NCBI RefSeq assembly: GCF_029813115.1
Contig: NZ_JAPZDS010000003.1
Coordinates: 124,001 to 188,000 of the forward strand
DNA: 64,000 nucleotides
Origin: Aureimonas sp. SK2
GTDB lineage: Bacteria; Pseudomonadota; Alphaproteobacteria; Rhizobiales; Rhizobiaceae
Direction of reading: 5' to 3'
A model generated the notes under the pieces. It had not been told where the DNA came from. It searched no databases and worked only from the letters and a program-made list of their open reading frames with translations. This document shows, piece after piece, positions 16,903 to 25,024 of the stretch (position 1 is the stretch's first letter; each line of letters starts with the position of its first letter). Both the position numbers and the translations under genes were made by a program.

Positions 16903-18159
16903 ATGCTGAACACGTTGAATTCGCTGGAAGCGCTGGTTCACGGACGCAAGCCCGGCCATAGCCTGGACGCGCCCTTCTACACGTCGCCGGAGATTTTCCA
17001 GGCCGACATGGAAGCCATCTTCTATCGTCACTGGATCTATGTCGGCGTCGAGCCGGACGTGCCCGAGCCCGGCGACGTGATGACCGTGGAGATCGGCAAG
17101 GCGTCGATCCTGATCATCCGCGACGACGACAACGAGGTCCGCGCCTTCTTCAACGTCTGCCGACACCGCGGCGCGCGGCTGATCGACGACGAAAAGGCCA
17201 CCGTCGGCAATCTCGTCTGCCGCTACCACTCCTGGACCTACGGCCTCGACGGGCGTCTCGTCCACGCGCCCCACATGGGCGCCGACTTCGACCCGTCCTG
17301 CAAGGGCCTGAAGCCGGTCAACCTCCGGTCGCTGGAAGGTCTGCTCTTCGTCTGCCTCGCCGACGAGCCGCCGGAAGACTTCGACCAGCTCGCCGCCCGC
17401 ATGGGTCCCTATATCGCGCCCCACAACGTTCGCGGCACCAAGATCGCCTACCAGAGCGATCTGATCGAGGCGGGCAACTGGAAGCTGACCCTGGAAAACA
17501 ACCGGGAATGCTACCACTGCGAGGCCAACCACCCCGAGCTGACGGTCCCGCTCTTCGCCTACGGCTTCGGCTTCTCGCCGGAGGAGATGGACCCGATCGA
17601 CCTCGAGAACGCAAGGCGCTACGAAGCCCTGCGCCAGAAGAGCCACGCCGAGTGGGAGGAGATGGGCCTGCCCTCGCGAGAGATCGAGGAGCTCGACACG
17701 CGCGTCAGCGGCTTCCGCACCGAGCGTCTGCCGCTGGACGGCGACGGCGAAAGCCACACGATGGACACGCGCGCCGCGTGCCGCGTTCCACTAGGCCGGA
17801 TCAGCAACGCCAAGCTCGGCGGTCTGTCCTTCTGGACGCAGCCGAACTCCTGGCACCATTTCCTTGGCGACCACATCGTCACCTTCTCGGTGTTGCCGCT
17901 GGACGAGGGTCGCACGCTGGTGCGCACCAAGTGGCTGGTCAACAAGGACGCGGTCGAGGGCGTCGACTACGAGATCGACCGACTGATCGAGGTCTGGACC
18001 GCGACCAACGCCCAGGACGCGGCGCTCGTCGAAATGTGCCAGCAGGGCGCGCTGAGCCCCGCTTACGAACCCGGCCCCTACTCGCCTAACACCGAGATGC
18101 TCGTCGAGAAGTTCATTCGCTGGTACATCGCCCGCATGTCGGACCATCTCGCCAAATGA
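16903..18159 (+). CDS. gbcA: Glycine betaine demethylase, Rieske oxygenase subunit GbcA
   Basis: A 418-residue Rieske non-heme iron oxygenase. The Rieske cluster ligands are Cys86 and His88 (C-R-H-R-G) and Cys106 and His109 (C-R-Y-H-S-W). The mononuclear iron site shows N-N-R-E-C-Y-H-C-E-A-N-H with His205 and His210. GbcA oxidises a methyl group of glycine betaine, releasing formaldehyde and dimethylglycine, with electrons from GbcB. ATG 16903 has GGAGG upstream. It overlaps gbcB by 4 bases. Stachydrine demethylases are close relatives, so the substrate rests on the surrounding betaine genes. Confidence 0.88.
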   Translation: MLNTLNSLEALVHGRKPGHSLDAPFYTSPEIFQADMEAIFYRHWIYVGVEPDVPEPGDVMTVEIGKASILIIRDDDNEVRAFFNVCRHRGARLIDDEKATVGNLVCRYHSWTYGLDGRLVHAPHMGADFDPSCKGLKPVNLRSLEGLLFVCLADEPPEDFDQLAARMGPYIAPHNVRGTKIAYQSDLIEAGNWKLTLENNRECYHCEANHPELTVPLFAYGFGFSPEEMDPIDLENARRYEALRQKSHAEWEEMGLPSREIEELDTRVSGFRTERLPLDGDGESHTMDTRAACRVPLGRISNAKLGGLSFWTQPNSWHHFLGDHIVTFSVLPLDEGRTLVRTKWLVNKDAVEGVDYEIDRLIEVWTATNAQDAALVEMCQQGALSPAYEPGPYSPNTEMLVEKFIRWYIARMSDHLAK

Positions 18160-19298
18160 GCGCTACGGCTACCGACGGGGCCGGCACGAACGGACCCCCC
18201 CCCTCCGCCTTCGAGCCGGCCGAGGCCATCTGGACCGGCGAGACGGACGACATCCTGATTTGCCAGGCGGTTCGGGACGAGACCCACGACGTGAAGACGT
18301 TCGTGCTCGCCCCCGCCGAGCCGGGCCGGTTCCGATACCAGCCGGGCCAGTTCATGACCTACGCCTTCGAGATCGGCGGCGAGACGATCTATCGCTGCTA
18401 CACGATCTCCTCGGCGCCGACGCGGCCCGACCGCATCGCGCTGACCGTCAAGCGCGTGCCGGGCGGGCCGGTCTCCAACTGGCTGCACGACAGCTTCAAG
18501 CCCGGCATGCGACTTCGCGCCGCCGGGCCGATGGGCGACTTCACCTCCAGCGCGCATCCCGCCGCCAAGTATCTGTTCCTCTCGGGCGGGAGCGGCATCA
18601 CGCCGGTCATGTCCATGGCGCGGACCTTCCACGACCTCGGCCGCGAAGAGGACGTGACCTTCATCCATTCGGCGCGCTCGCCGGCGGACATCATCTTCCG
18701 CGAGGAGCTGGAGGCCATGGCCCGGGTGAACCCGGCGTTCCGCTTCGTGCCGATCGTCCAGAACGTCGGGCCGCTCGCGCCGTCCACCGGTCTGCGCGGC
18801 TTCCTGACGCGCGAGATCCTCGATCTCGTGGCGCCGGACTTCCGGGAGCGGGAGGTCTTCGTCTGCGGTCCCACCCCCTACATGGCGGCGGTGCGCGAGA
18901 TGCTGGCCGCGGCGGGCTACGACATGGCCCGCTACCACGACGAGAGCTTCAACTTCGAGACCCTGTCCGCAAGCGAACAGAGCGAGGCGGTCGAGGCGGA
19001 GGAACAGCTCGAGTCCGAGGCCGAGGCGCCGGTCAAGACCTACAAGGTGGAGTTCTCGAAGACCCGCCGGACCATCGACGTGCCCGCCGACATGACCGTC
19101 CTCGAAGCGGCCAAGCGGGCGGGCATGCGGCTGCCCTCCTCCTGCTCGCAGGGCCTGTGCGGCACCTGCAAATCTAAGAAGGTTTCCGGCACGGTGGAGA
19201 TGGACCACAAGGGCGGCATCCGCCAGCGCGAGATCGACGCCGGCATGGTGCTCCTTTGTTGCTCCAAGCCGACCAGCGACCTCGTCGTGGAGCGCTGA
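18156..19298 (+). CDS. gbcB: Glycine betaine demethylase, flavin/[2Fe-2S] reductase subunit GbcB
   Basis: A 380-residue NAD(P)H reductase in the order FAD domain, NAD domain, plant-type ferredoxin. R-C-Y-T-I-S-S (80-86) binds the flavin, G-S-G-I-T-P (145-150) and C-G-P (237-239) belong to the nucleotide domain, and Cys330, Cys335, Cys338 and Cys368 or Cys369 hold the [2Fe-2S] cluster. An acidic linker of about 25 residues precedes the ferredoxin. It delivers electrons to GbcA. A run of nine C (18195-18203) near codon 14 is a potential slippage site. Confidence 0.9.
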   Translation: MSATATDGAGTNGPPPSAFEPAEAIWTGETDDILICQAVRDETHDVKTFVLAPAEPGRFRYQPGQFMTYAFEIGGETIYRCYTISSAPTRPDRIALTVKRVPGGPVSNWLHDSFKPGMRLRAAGPMGDFTSSAHPAAKYLFLSGGSGITPVMSMARTFHDLGREEDVTFIHSARSPADIIFREELEAMARVNPAFRFVPIVQNVGPLAPSTGLRGFLTREILDLVAPDFREREVFVCGPTPYMAAVREMLAAAGYDMARYHDESFNFETLSASEQSEAVEAEEQLESEAEAPVKTYKVEFSKTRRTIDVPADMTVLEAAKRAGMRLPSSCSQGLCGTCKSKKVSGTVEMDHKGGIRQREIDAGMVLLCCSKPTSDLVVER

Positions 19299-19316
19299 TC
19301 CGGCGATCGTCGGATC
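19297..19316. repeat. Inverted repeat between convergent genes
   Basis: GATCCGG and TCGGATC arms flank CGATCG at the 3' ends of gbcB and the convergent ROK gene. The last pair of each arm is a G-T wobble. No T tract follows on either strand, so a terminator role is possible but unproven. Confidence 0.3.
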
Positions 19317-19331
19317 CCGGTAACGGCGGCG

Positions 19332-20429
19332 TCAAGCGTCTGCCACGCCGGACTTGAGGTCGCCCGGGACGTTGCGGAAGCTGCAGTTCCCGAGACCCGT
19401 GCCGAGCGTCACGGCGGCCCAGCGTTCGACGTCCCGCATCCGCGGAACGTCGCTGAGCGCCTGGATCACCGCGTCGTTGTGCAGCATCACCAGTGGCTCG
19501 CGCGCCTCAATCGGTTCCAGTCGCGCGGCAACCTCGTGGGGCAGGTCGAACCCGCTCTCGCTCCAGTCGCCCGGCAGATTCTGGCCTCCGCTCTCCAGCC
19601 GACCCTCGGGCCGGATGACGCCCGGACAGGACAGGCCGACGAAGGGCGCCAGCCGGATGCCGTCCGCCGCGGCCAGGGCGCGCATCGATCCGACACCGTC
19701 CGCGATCCGCCCCACCATGTGCTCGCGATCGACATCCTCGTCGGCGTGGCACCACTTCTCGTGATGCGCGACGGTCAGCCTGTCGCGCTCCGCCGGTGTG
19801 CGATCGATCCGGACGATGCCCCAGCGCACGTTGGTCCCGCCGATATCGACAGCCACGAACCCGTCGCCCTGTGCCAGGGCGTCGCGCGGTGCGGCATAGG
19901 CCCACCCGACCATCCCGGCGACATCGGGCGGATGGTGAAGCCTTCGCATCTCAAGGTCGGGATGGTGTCGACGCATACGCTCGTCCGCCCGCCGCAGCAG
20001 TTCGGCGCCGAGTTCGCCCTCCATCAAGCCCCCGCCGCAGACGATCCGGCGCGTGCCCTTCCAGGAATCCGTCACCAAGAAACGCAGGAGCACCGAGGCG
20101 AAATGGTCGGTGAAGGCGTCCAGCGCACGCTCGATCACGACCGCCTCGGCCTCGCCGTCTCGGGCCGTCAGCGCAGCCTCGAGATCGTTTCCGTCGATGT
20201 CCTTGGTGCGCTGCCAGCCGAAGGGCGGCTCGTCCTCCGCCGGGACCTTCTTGCGTTCGCGGCTGAGGATCCGCCGGAACTCCGATCCACTGGCAAGATC
20301 GCCGATAAAGGCTTCGCCTTGGCGCAATGGCAGGCTGTAGCTCCGGACCTCGACCAGCGGCAGCCGACATCGGCCGTGCTCGACCCGACCATGCGCCGAC
20401 TTCCGCGAAAAATCGATTTTCCCGTGCAT
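19332..20429 (-). CDS. ROK-like sugar kinase-fold protein with circularly permuted domain order
   Basis: A 365-residue protein with ROK/hexokinase-fold motifs in the wrong order. The ROK C-terminal half comes first: an A-S-G helix (residues 46-48), then R-R-I-V-C-G-G-G-L (127-135, adenosine motif) and A-G-M-V-G-W-A (171-177). The N-terminal half follows: V-D-I-G-G-T-N (194-200, phosphate 1), C-P-G, the catalytic N-D pair (318-319) and T-L-G-T-G-L-G-N (341-348, phosphate 2), and the protein ends 17 residues later. The usual ROK zinc cysteines are absent. All ATP-site motifs are present, so it could be active; the substrate is unknown. The start is uncertain (GTG at 20471 possible). Confidence 0.75.
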   Translation of the reverse strand: MHGKIDFSRKSAHGRVEHGRCRLPLVEVRSYSLPLRQGEAFIGDLASGSEFRRILSRERKKVPAEDEPPFGWQRTKDIDGNDLEAALTARDGEAEAVVIERALDAFTDHFASVLLRFLVTDSWKGTRRIVCGGGLMEGELGAELLRRADERMRRHHPDLEMRRLHHPPDVAGMVGWAYAAPRDALAQGDGFVAVDIGGTNVRWGIVRIDRTPAERDRLTVAHHEKWCHADEDVDREHMVGRIADGVGSMRALAAADGIRLAPFVGLSCPGVIRPEGRLESGGQNLPGDWSESGFDLPHEVAARLEPIEAREPLVMLHNDAVIQALSDVPRMRDVERWAAVTLGTGLGNCSFRNVPGDLKSGVADA

Positions 20430-20531
20430 GGAGGGAGAATCAAGGCGGCTACGCGCCGGTTCCCCTTGCACCGGTCACAGCCGCGTGTAGTGCGGCTCTC
20501 ATCGCGCGCTGCGCTCGGTGAGGAGGCGGAA

Positions 20532-20607
20532 TGGCGACCCCGGCAGGATTCGAACCTGCGACCATCGGCTTAGAAGGCCGGTGCTCTATCCACTGAGCTA
20601 CGGGGCC
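20532..20607 (-). tRNA. tRNA-Arg (anticodon UCU)
   Basis: A 76-base cloverleaf including an encoded CCA. The acceptor stem is GGCCCCG with CGGGGTC (one G-U), the anticodon loop is CTTCTAA with TCT as anticodon, and the T arm is GCAGG-TTCGAAT-CCTGC. The anticodon stem has one C-A mismatch at its outer pair. It reads AGA codons and lies 18 bases after the NDUFS4-type gene. Confidence 0.95.
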
Positions 20608-20625
20608 AACGCGGTGATGGCGCGG

Positions 20626-20931
20626 TCAGTGCGTCCAGGGCTGGGCGCGGTCGTAGCGGAAGTTATCGGAATAGGACACTTTCGGGCGACCGGCGATGTG
20701 CTGCTCTTCGACGCGATACGGAATGCCGTTGCGCTCGGCATATTCGATCGCGAGTTCCTTGGTCTCGAAGGACAGACGGATCTGCGAGCGCATGTCGCGC
20801 GACGAGGTGTAGCCCATCAGCGGCTCGACCGTCTTGGGATCCGCCGGCTCATACAGGAAGAGCCATTCGCGGGTGCGTCCTTTGCCCGACTGCATGGCCG
20901 TGCGGGCCGGACGATAGATGCGGGCCACCAT
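20626..20931 (-). CDS. ETC complex I subunit, NDUFS4-like (18 kDa) protein
   Basis: A 101-residue accessory subunit of respiratory complex I, homologous to the mitochondrial 18-kDa subunit. Typical features are A-R-I-Y-R-P-A-R-T-A-M-Q-S-G at the start, W-x-L/F-x-Y/F-E, D-P-L/K-M-G-Y-T-S-S-x-D near the middle, and the ending N-F-R-Y-D-R-x-x-P-W-T-H. It would bind the peripheral arm of NADH dehydrogenase on the cytoplasmic face. The gene stands alone between tRNA-Pro upstream and tRNA-Arg downstream, all on the minus strand, so the three may share a transcript that must be processed. Confidence 0.92.
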   Translation of the reverse strand: MVARIYRPARTAMQSGKGRTREWLFLYEPADPKTVEPLMGYTSSRDMRSQIRLSFETKELAIEYAERNGIPYRVEEQHIAGRPKVSYSDNFRYDRAQPWTH

Positions 20932-20975
20932 GTTCGCGCCGTCTCCGAGTTCGATGTTGGTCGATCGTCCCGAGA

Positions 20976-21052
<77 letters not shown>

Positions 21053-21164
21053 ACATATCGGAAACAACCGAAACAGGAGGGCTTCTAGACCATGCCCCCG
21101 TGCGGCGCAATGCGGCCGCGACCACACGGGGCGCGCTTTCGCCGGGCATGGCGAAGGTTTGCTT

Positions 21165-21617
21165 TCACCGTCCGATCGCCGGATGTTCCAGCTTGTCGCC
21201 GGCCTTGGCGCCGTAGCCGGCCGCCGCGCCACCGTTGATTTCCAACACGTAGCGGACGGGCTTGCCCGAGGAGATCGTCTCCAGCGAATGCGGCTGCGCG
21301 TTGCGCGCGATGCGCACCACCGTGCCCGACTTGTCGATGAACAGCATGTCGAGGGGGATGAGCGTGTTCTTCATCCACATGCTGACAGGACGTGTCTCGT
21401 GGAAGTCGAACAGCATGCCCGAATCGGCAGCGAGTTCCTCGCGGTGCATGAGGCCGATCTCTCGCGCCTTCGGCGTGTCGGCGATCTCCACCGCGATCGG
21501 ATGTCGGCCGGACGCCGTCACAAGTGTGGCCGTCTCCGCTTCGGCCCAGGCCGCCGTCGCTACGAAAGCCGCGGCCGCGGCCGCGAGGCCGAGGATTCTG
21601 AATACCGGACGCTTCAT
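21165..21617 (-). CDS. DUF192-domain exported protein
   Basis: A 150-residue protein with a signal peptide (M-K-R-P-V, alanine-rich core, A-W-A-E near residue 26), then a DUF192 domain: G-L-M-H-R-E near residue 63, M-L-F-D-F, M-W-M-K-N-T-L-I-P-L-D-M-L-F-I-D and V-L-E-I-N-G-G. It is predicted to be periplasmic; the family function is not established. Its ATG overlaps the stop of the cold-shock gene by one base (TGATG), so translation is coupled. This CspA-DUF192 pairing is common in the order. Confidence 0.88.
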   Translation of the reverse strand: MKRPVFRILGLAAAAAAFVATAAWAEAETATLVTASGRHPIAVEIADTPKAREIGLMHREELAADSGMLFDFHETRPVSMWMKNTLIPLDMLFIDKSGTVVRIARNAQPHSLETISSGKPVRYVLEINGGAAAGYGAKAGDKLEHPAIGR

Positions 21618-22192
21618 CAATGCGTTCCCAGCCGGATCGGACCGGACAGGGGGTGGATTTCCGCCGCCATCAGCCCCTTCTCGCCTTGACCAAACCGAAC
21701 CAGCACTTCCTGGCCCGGACGCAGTTCCGCCATGCCGAAGCGCCGCAGCGTTTCCATGTGCACGAAGATGTCCTCCGTCTCCTCGCCGCGCGAGATGAAG
21801 CCGTAACCCTTGCTGCGGTTGAACCATTTGACAGAAGCGCGCTCGAGGTCGCTGGTCGGCACAACCTGCACATGGGTCCGGCCGGACGAACTCTGCGTCG
21901 GCGCGACGGCGGTGGTCGTGTCCATGCTGAGGACCCGAAACGCCTGGAGGCCACGCTCTCCGCGCTGCACTTCGCAGACCACGGTCGCACCTTCCAGAGC
22001 CGTCGAGAAGCCATCGCGGCGCAGGCAGGTCACGTGCAGGAGAACGTCCTCGCCTCCGCCTTCCGGAACGATGAAGCCGAAACCCTTGGCGACATCGAAC
22101 CATTTGATGCGGCCGGTGATCGTCTCGAGGTCCAGGCTCCGAGACGTGCCGTCCGCCTCCGGGGCGGGCATGATGGGAGCACGAGCTGTCAT
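21617..22192 (-). CDS. Cold-shock protein with two CspA domains
   Basis: A 191-residue protein with two cold-shock domains. Each has its RNA-binding motifs: K-G-F-G-F (36-40) with V-L-L-H-V (50-54), and K-G-Y-G-F (128-132) with I-F-V-H-M (142-146). A low-complexity linker of about 25 residues joins them. Single CspA domains are about 70 residues, so this is the long two-domain form seen in Hyphomicrobiales. ATG 22192 has GGCGGAA upstream; a GTG at 22273 would add 27 residues. It probably acts as an RNA chaperone. DUF192 is translated from the same message. Confidence 0.88.
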   Translation of the reverse strand: MTARAPIMPAPEADGTSRSLDLETITGRIKWFDVAKGFGFIVPEGGGEDVLLHVTCLRRDGFSTALEGATVVCEVQRGERGLQAFRVLSMDTTTAVAPTQSSSGRTHVQVVPTSDLERASVKWFNRSKGYGFISRGEETEDIFVHMETLRRFGMAELRPGQEVLVRFGQGEKGLMAAEIHPLSGPIRLGTH

Positions 22193-22522
22193 CGAACGTT
22201 CCGCCTTGCCGGCCACCGTGTCCCGCGCCGCGACCGGCACCGAACCGATCGCTCCGTATTTCCTGCGAGACACATCAGCATTCGCGATCCGATGCCATTC
22301 GTCAAACGATCACCTGAGGTTTCAGAATAGTTTGAATGGTGAGTTTGGGAATCCTCGAAGGCTCGGAATTTCGCGTTCCGCGAAAAAAAAGCGCGCCTGG
22401 CGCGATTGACGTAAGGCTGGCGAAAATTCGGCGCGCTACTCGGCATTGGGAAACCCTAGCCGTATTGGCAGACCGACGCCGGCCCCTAGTTCGCCTCCAA
22501 ACCCTGTTCGGAGCAGTTTTCC
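22193..22522. other. 330-base divergent intergenic region between the cold-shock gene and gloA
   Basis: No gene is supported. It contains a short inverted repeat (TTTCGCG at 22369-22375, CGCGAAA at 22379-22385, loop TTC) next to a run of eight A. This is not a terminator in either direction as the T tract would precede the stem. A long untranslated leader for the cold-shock message is possible but not demonstrable. Confidence 0.4.
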
Positions 22523-22963
22523 ATGCGTTATCTCCATACGATGGCCCGCATCACGGACATCGACCAGTCGCTCGACTTCTATTGCAACAAGATGGGCATG
22601 GTGGAGGTCCGACGCACGGAGAGCCAGGGCGGCCGCTTCACGCTGATCTTCCTGGCCGCGCGCGACGACGAGGGAACCGGCCGCTCCGAGGCCGCCCCCC
22701 TCCTCGAACTCACCTACAACTGGGACCCGGAGGAGTATTCGGGCGGGCGCAACTTCGGCCATCTCGCCTACGAGGTGGACGACATCTACGAGACGTGCCA
22801 GCGCCTCATGGAGCGGGGCGTCACGATCAACCGGCCGCCGCGCGACGGGCGCATGGCTTTCGTGAAGTCGCCGGACAACATCTCCATCGAACTCCTCCAG
22901 CGCGGCGAGGCGAAGGCTTCCGCCGAGCCGTGGGCCTCGATGCCCAATACCGGTTCATGGTGA
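22523..22963 (+). CDS. gloA: Lactoylglutathione lyase (glyoxalase I)
   Basis: A 146-residue VOC-fold enzyme that converts the hemithioacetal of methylglyoxal and glutathione to lactoylglutathione. Metal ligands are His5 (Y-L-H-T-M), Glu62 (L-E-L-T-Y-N-W), His80 (F-G-H-L-A-Y) and Glu123 (I-E-L-L). Length and motifs are standard for the nickel-type class. It is monocistronic and divergent from the cold-shock operon. Confidence 0.95.
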   Translation: MRYLHTMARITDIDQSLDFYCNKMGMVEVRRTESQGGRFTLIFLAARDDEGTGRSEAAPLLELTYNWDPEEYSGGRNFGHLAYEVDDIYETCQRLMERGVTINRPPRDGRMAFVKSPDNISIELLQRGEAKASAEPWASMPNTGSW

Positions 22964-23150
22964 CCGCAGACCGGACTCGCCTCGGAAACGACACAGTGGT
23001 AACGAGTTAGTCACTTTTCGCGGATCGGCCTCCACGGAGGCTCTCGCTCTGGGGAAGCGGGCGCGAACAGGACGGCAGTCTGCCGAACGCCCATGCATGG
23101 GCGCTCGGTCATGACTTGGACGGCAGGCATTTCGCCTCGTCGTCGAGAGG

Positions 23151-24257
23151 GTGGACGACCGATTGACGCTAGATCTCTTCTCCATTCGCCGCGCCGCCGC
23201 GCGCAGGGGCCTCCTGGCCGCGACCGTCATATCGCTGCCGCTGGCCCTCGCGGGTTGCGTATCGGCGGTGGACGACACCAACGCCTTCGGCTTCGCCCAG
23301 GCGCCAGAGCCCAGTTCGGTCGAGGATGCGATCGAACAGGATGCGGCGCTCGCCAAGGCCGGTAAGGCGGACGGCGAAGGCGCGGAGACCGAGACCGCCG
23401 AAGCTTCCGTCGCCGATGGCAAGGACACGGGCAGCGAGGCGAAGGCCGTGGCGGCCCTGCCGGACGCTGCCGTCGCGGCGCGCGTGGCCGAGGCGGACAG
23501 CGCCGCGAAGCCCGGCCAGGCGAGCGCTCAGACGGCCCTGACCGGCGAGTCCGCCGGCGGCATCAAGGCGGGAAGCTTCCTGACCCGCGCGTCCAACCCG
23601 AGCGTCGCCGCCTTCGCGGAATCGAAAAGGCCTGTGGAGGCGGATCATTCCCTCTACGCCTCGCTCTACAACCAGTCCCAGGCGAAGACGCCCCTGCGCA
23701 ATGCCGAGGCCGGCAAGAGCGGACGCGTCGTCGTCCACCAGCGGTCCGACGAGACGGGCACCAGCGACAACGCTCTCCCCGGCGTCGATCCGAAGTCGCT
23801 CTTCGAAATCGGGCAGCGGGCCTCCGTCGATTCGGAGCTGATGGACGACATCGGCAGCAGCTACCAGCTCGCCTCGCTGTCGGGCATCGCGCGCCTGGCG
23901 CCGAGCGGCCTGATGATCCAGCGCGAGGACGTCGTCACCAACTGCTTCGACAGCAGTCTGATGAACCTGATCGGGCAGATCGAGCGGCGGTTCAAGCAGC
24001 GCGTCGTGATCACGTCCGGCTTCCGCTCGCCCGCGCACAATCGCCGCGTGAACGGCGCCAAGGCCTCGATGCACATGGCCTGCAAGGCGGCCGATCTCCA
24101 CGTGCCGGGCGTCGATGGCCAGGAGGTCGCCCGGTTCGTGCGCGCCCTGCCCGGCCGCGGCGGTGTCGGCACCTATTGCCACACGGCGGCCATCCACATC
24201 GACGTCGGCAAGATGCGCGACTGGAACTGGCCCTGCCGCCGCCGGCAGTCCACCTGA
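23151..24257 (+). CDS. Lipoprotein with C-terminal peptidase M15A-type (DUF882-like) domain
   Basis: A 368-residue exported protein. L-A-L-A-G-C with Cys36 is a lipobox, so the mature protein is probably anchored in a membrane. An alanine- and glutamate-rich, low-complexity stretch covers residues 37-150. The C-terminal domain has the zinc pattern S-M-H-M-A-C-K-A-A-D (His308, Asp315) and I-H-I-D-V-G (His349), with G-F-R-S-P-A-H-N in front. It fits D-Ala-D-Ala carboxypeptidase-like murein enzymes. The GTG start at 23151 is uncertain; the TTG at 23163 has better spacing from GAGAGGG. Confidence 0.82.
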   Translation: MDDRLTLDLFSIRRAAARRGLLAATVISLPLALAGCVSAVDDTNAFGFAQAPEPSSVEDAIEQDAALAKAGKADGEGAETETAEASVADGKDTGSEAKAVAALPDAAVAARVAEADSAAKPGQASAQTALTGESAGGIKAGSFLTRASNPSVAAFAESKRPVEADHSLYASLYNQSQAKTPLRNAEAGKSGRVVVHQRSDETGTSDNALPGVDPKSLFEIGQRASVDSELMDDIGSSYQLASLSGIARLAPSGLMIQREDVVTNCFDSSLMNLIGQIERRFKQRVVITSGFRSPAHNRRVNGAKASMHMACKAADLHVPGVDGQEVARFVRALPGRGGVGTYCHTAAIHIDVGKMRDWNWPCRRRQST

Positions 24258-24314
24258 CGGATCCGCAGGGTCACCGAACCCCGCCCGAAACCATCGAGCC
24301 CGGCCGTTTTCGGG

Positions 24315-24343
24315 TTGCGCAACCGGCCGACTCACCGTATAGA
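24315..24343 (+). promoter_or_regulatory. Promoter of tRNA-Glu
   Basis: TTGCGC (24315-24320) and TATAGA (24338-24343) are separated by 17 bases. The predicted start of transcription is about 5 bases before the mature tRNA at 24355. Confidence 0.6.
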
Positions 24344-24354
24344 CCCACTCGTCC

Positions 24355-24429
24355 GCGCCCGTCGTCTATCGGTTAGGACGCCACCCTTTCACGGTGGAGA
24401 GAGGGGTTCGATTCCCCTCGGGCGTACCA
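24355..24429 (+). tRNA. tRNA-Glu (anticodon UUC)
   Basis: A 75-base cloverleaf including CCA. The anticodon arm is CCACC-CTTTCAC-GGTGG with TTC as anticodon, and the T arm is GGGG-TTCGATT-CCCC. The acceptor GCGCCCG pairs with CGGGCGT (outer G-U). Confidence 0.95.
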
Positions 24430-24498
24430 CTTCCCTTTCGAATCCATACGCACTAGACCGACCGCAACGGTTGCCGTTCGTGGGCGAATCCTGCGATC

Positions 24499-24951
24499 TC
24501 AAAGCGGATCGAGCGCCCCGCCGTCCGTCAGCATGGCCGTGGCCCGAGCGTACTTCTCCAGTCGCTTTTCCTCGCGCTCGCCGATTTCGCCAAGCCGCGT
24601 TCGGTCCGAGTTGTCGGAAAGGTCCGCCAGCTTGACGATGCGTGCGATCGGGTGCGCACCGGCCCGGCGCACCGCGTCAAAATAGTCCTCGCCCTCGCGA
24701 TGGGTCAGCGCGTCGACGGCTGCAACGACCTCGTCCGGGAAGCCCTCGACCTTCAGCCGATCCAGCGTCCAGCCCGGTCCATCCTCCACCACGTCGTGGA
24801 GCAGCGCCACGACCTTGGCGGTCGTTCCGTTCACCGTGGCCGAGACGCGGCGCGGATGGGATATGTAAGGGGCGCCCGCCTTGTCGATCTGGCCGGCATG
24901 AGCCTCGGCTGCGATGCGGTCGGCGCGCTCGATCATTTCGTCGTCGGTCAT
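24499..24951 (-). CDS. HD-domain phosphohydrolase, SpoT-like
   Basis: A 150-residue small HD-domain protein. A-H-A-G-Q-I-D-K-A-G-A-P-Y-I-S-H-P near residue 20 and L-L-H-D-V-V-E-D around residue 53 match the (p)ppGpp hydrolase half of RelA/SpoT. I-V-K-L-A-D-L-S-D-N near residue 105 supplies the last metal-binding aspartate. There is no synthetase, TGS or ACT domain, so it resembles small alarmone or nucleotide hydrolases (MESH1-like). ATG 24951 has GGAG 8 bases upstream. The substrate is not known. Confidence 0.82.
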   Translation of the reverse strand: MTDDEMIERADRIAAEAHAGQIDKAGAPYISHPRRVSATVNGTTAKVVALLHDVVEDGPGWTLDRLKVEGFPDEVVAAVDALTHREGEDYFDAVRRAGAHPIARIVKLADLSDNSDRTRLGEIGEREEKRLEKYARATAMLTDGGALDPL

Positions 24952-25024
24952 GTGAAGAACTCCGCGATGCCGGGCCCCGATCACCGGCTGGTTTCTTCCC
25001 AACCGTCGCGGCGCCGGTCCGGTT

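Noticed and set aside
22369-22385. Hairpin beside eight A as a terminator
   Set aside because: On the strand where the A run reads as T it lies before, not after, the stem.
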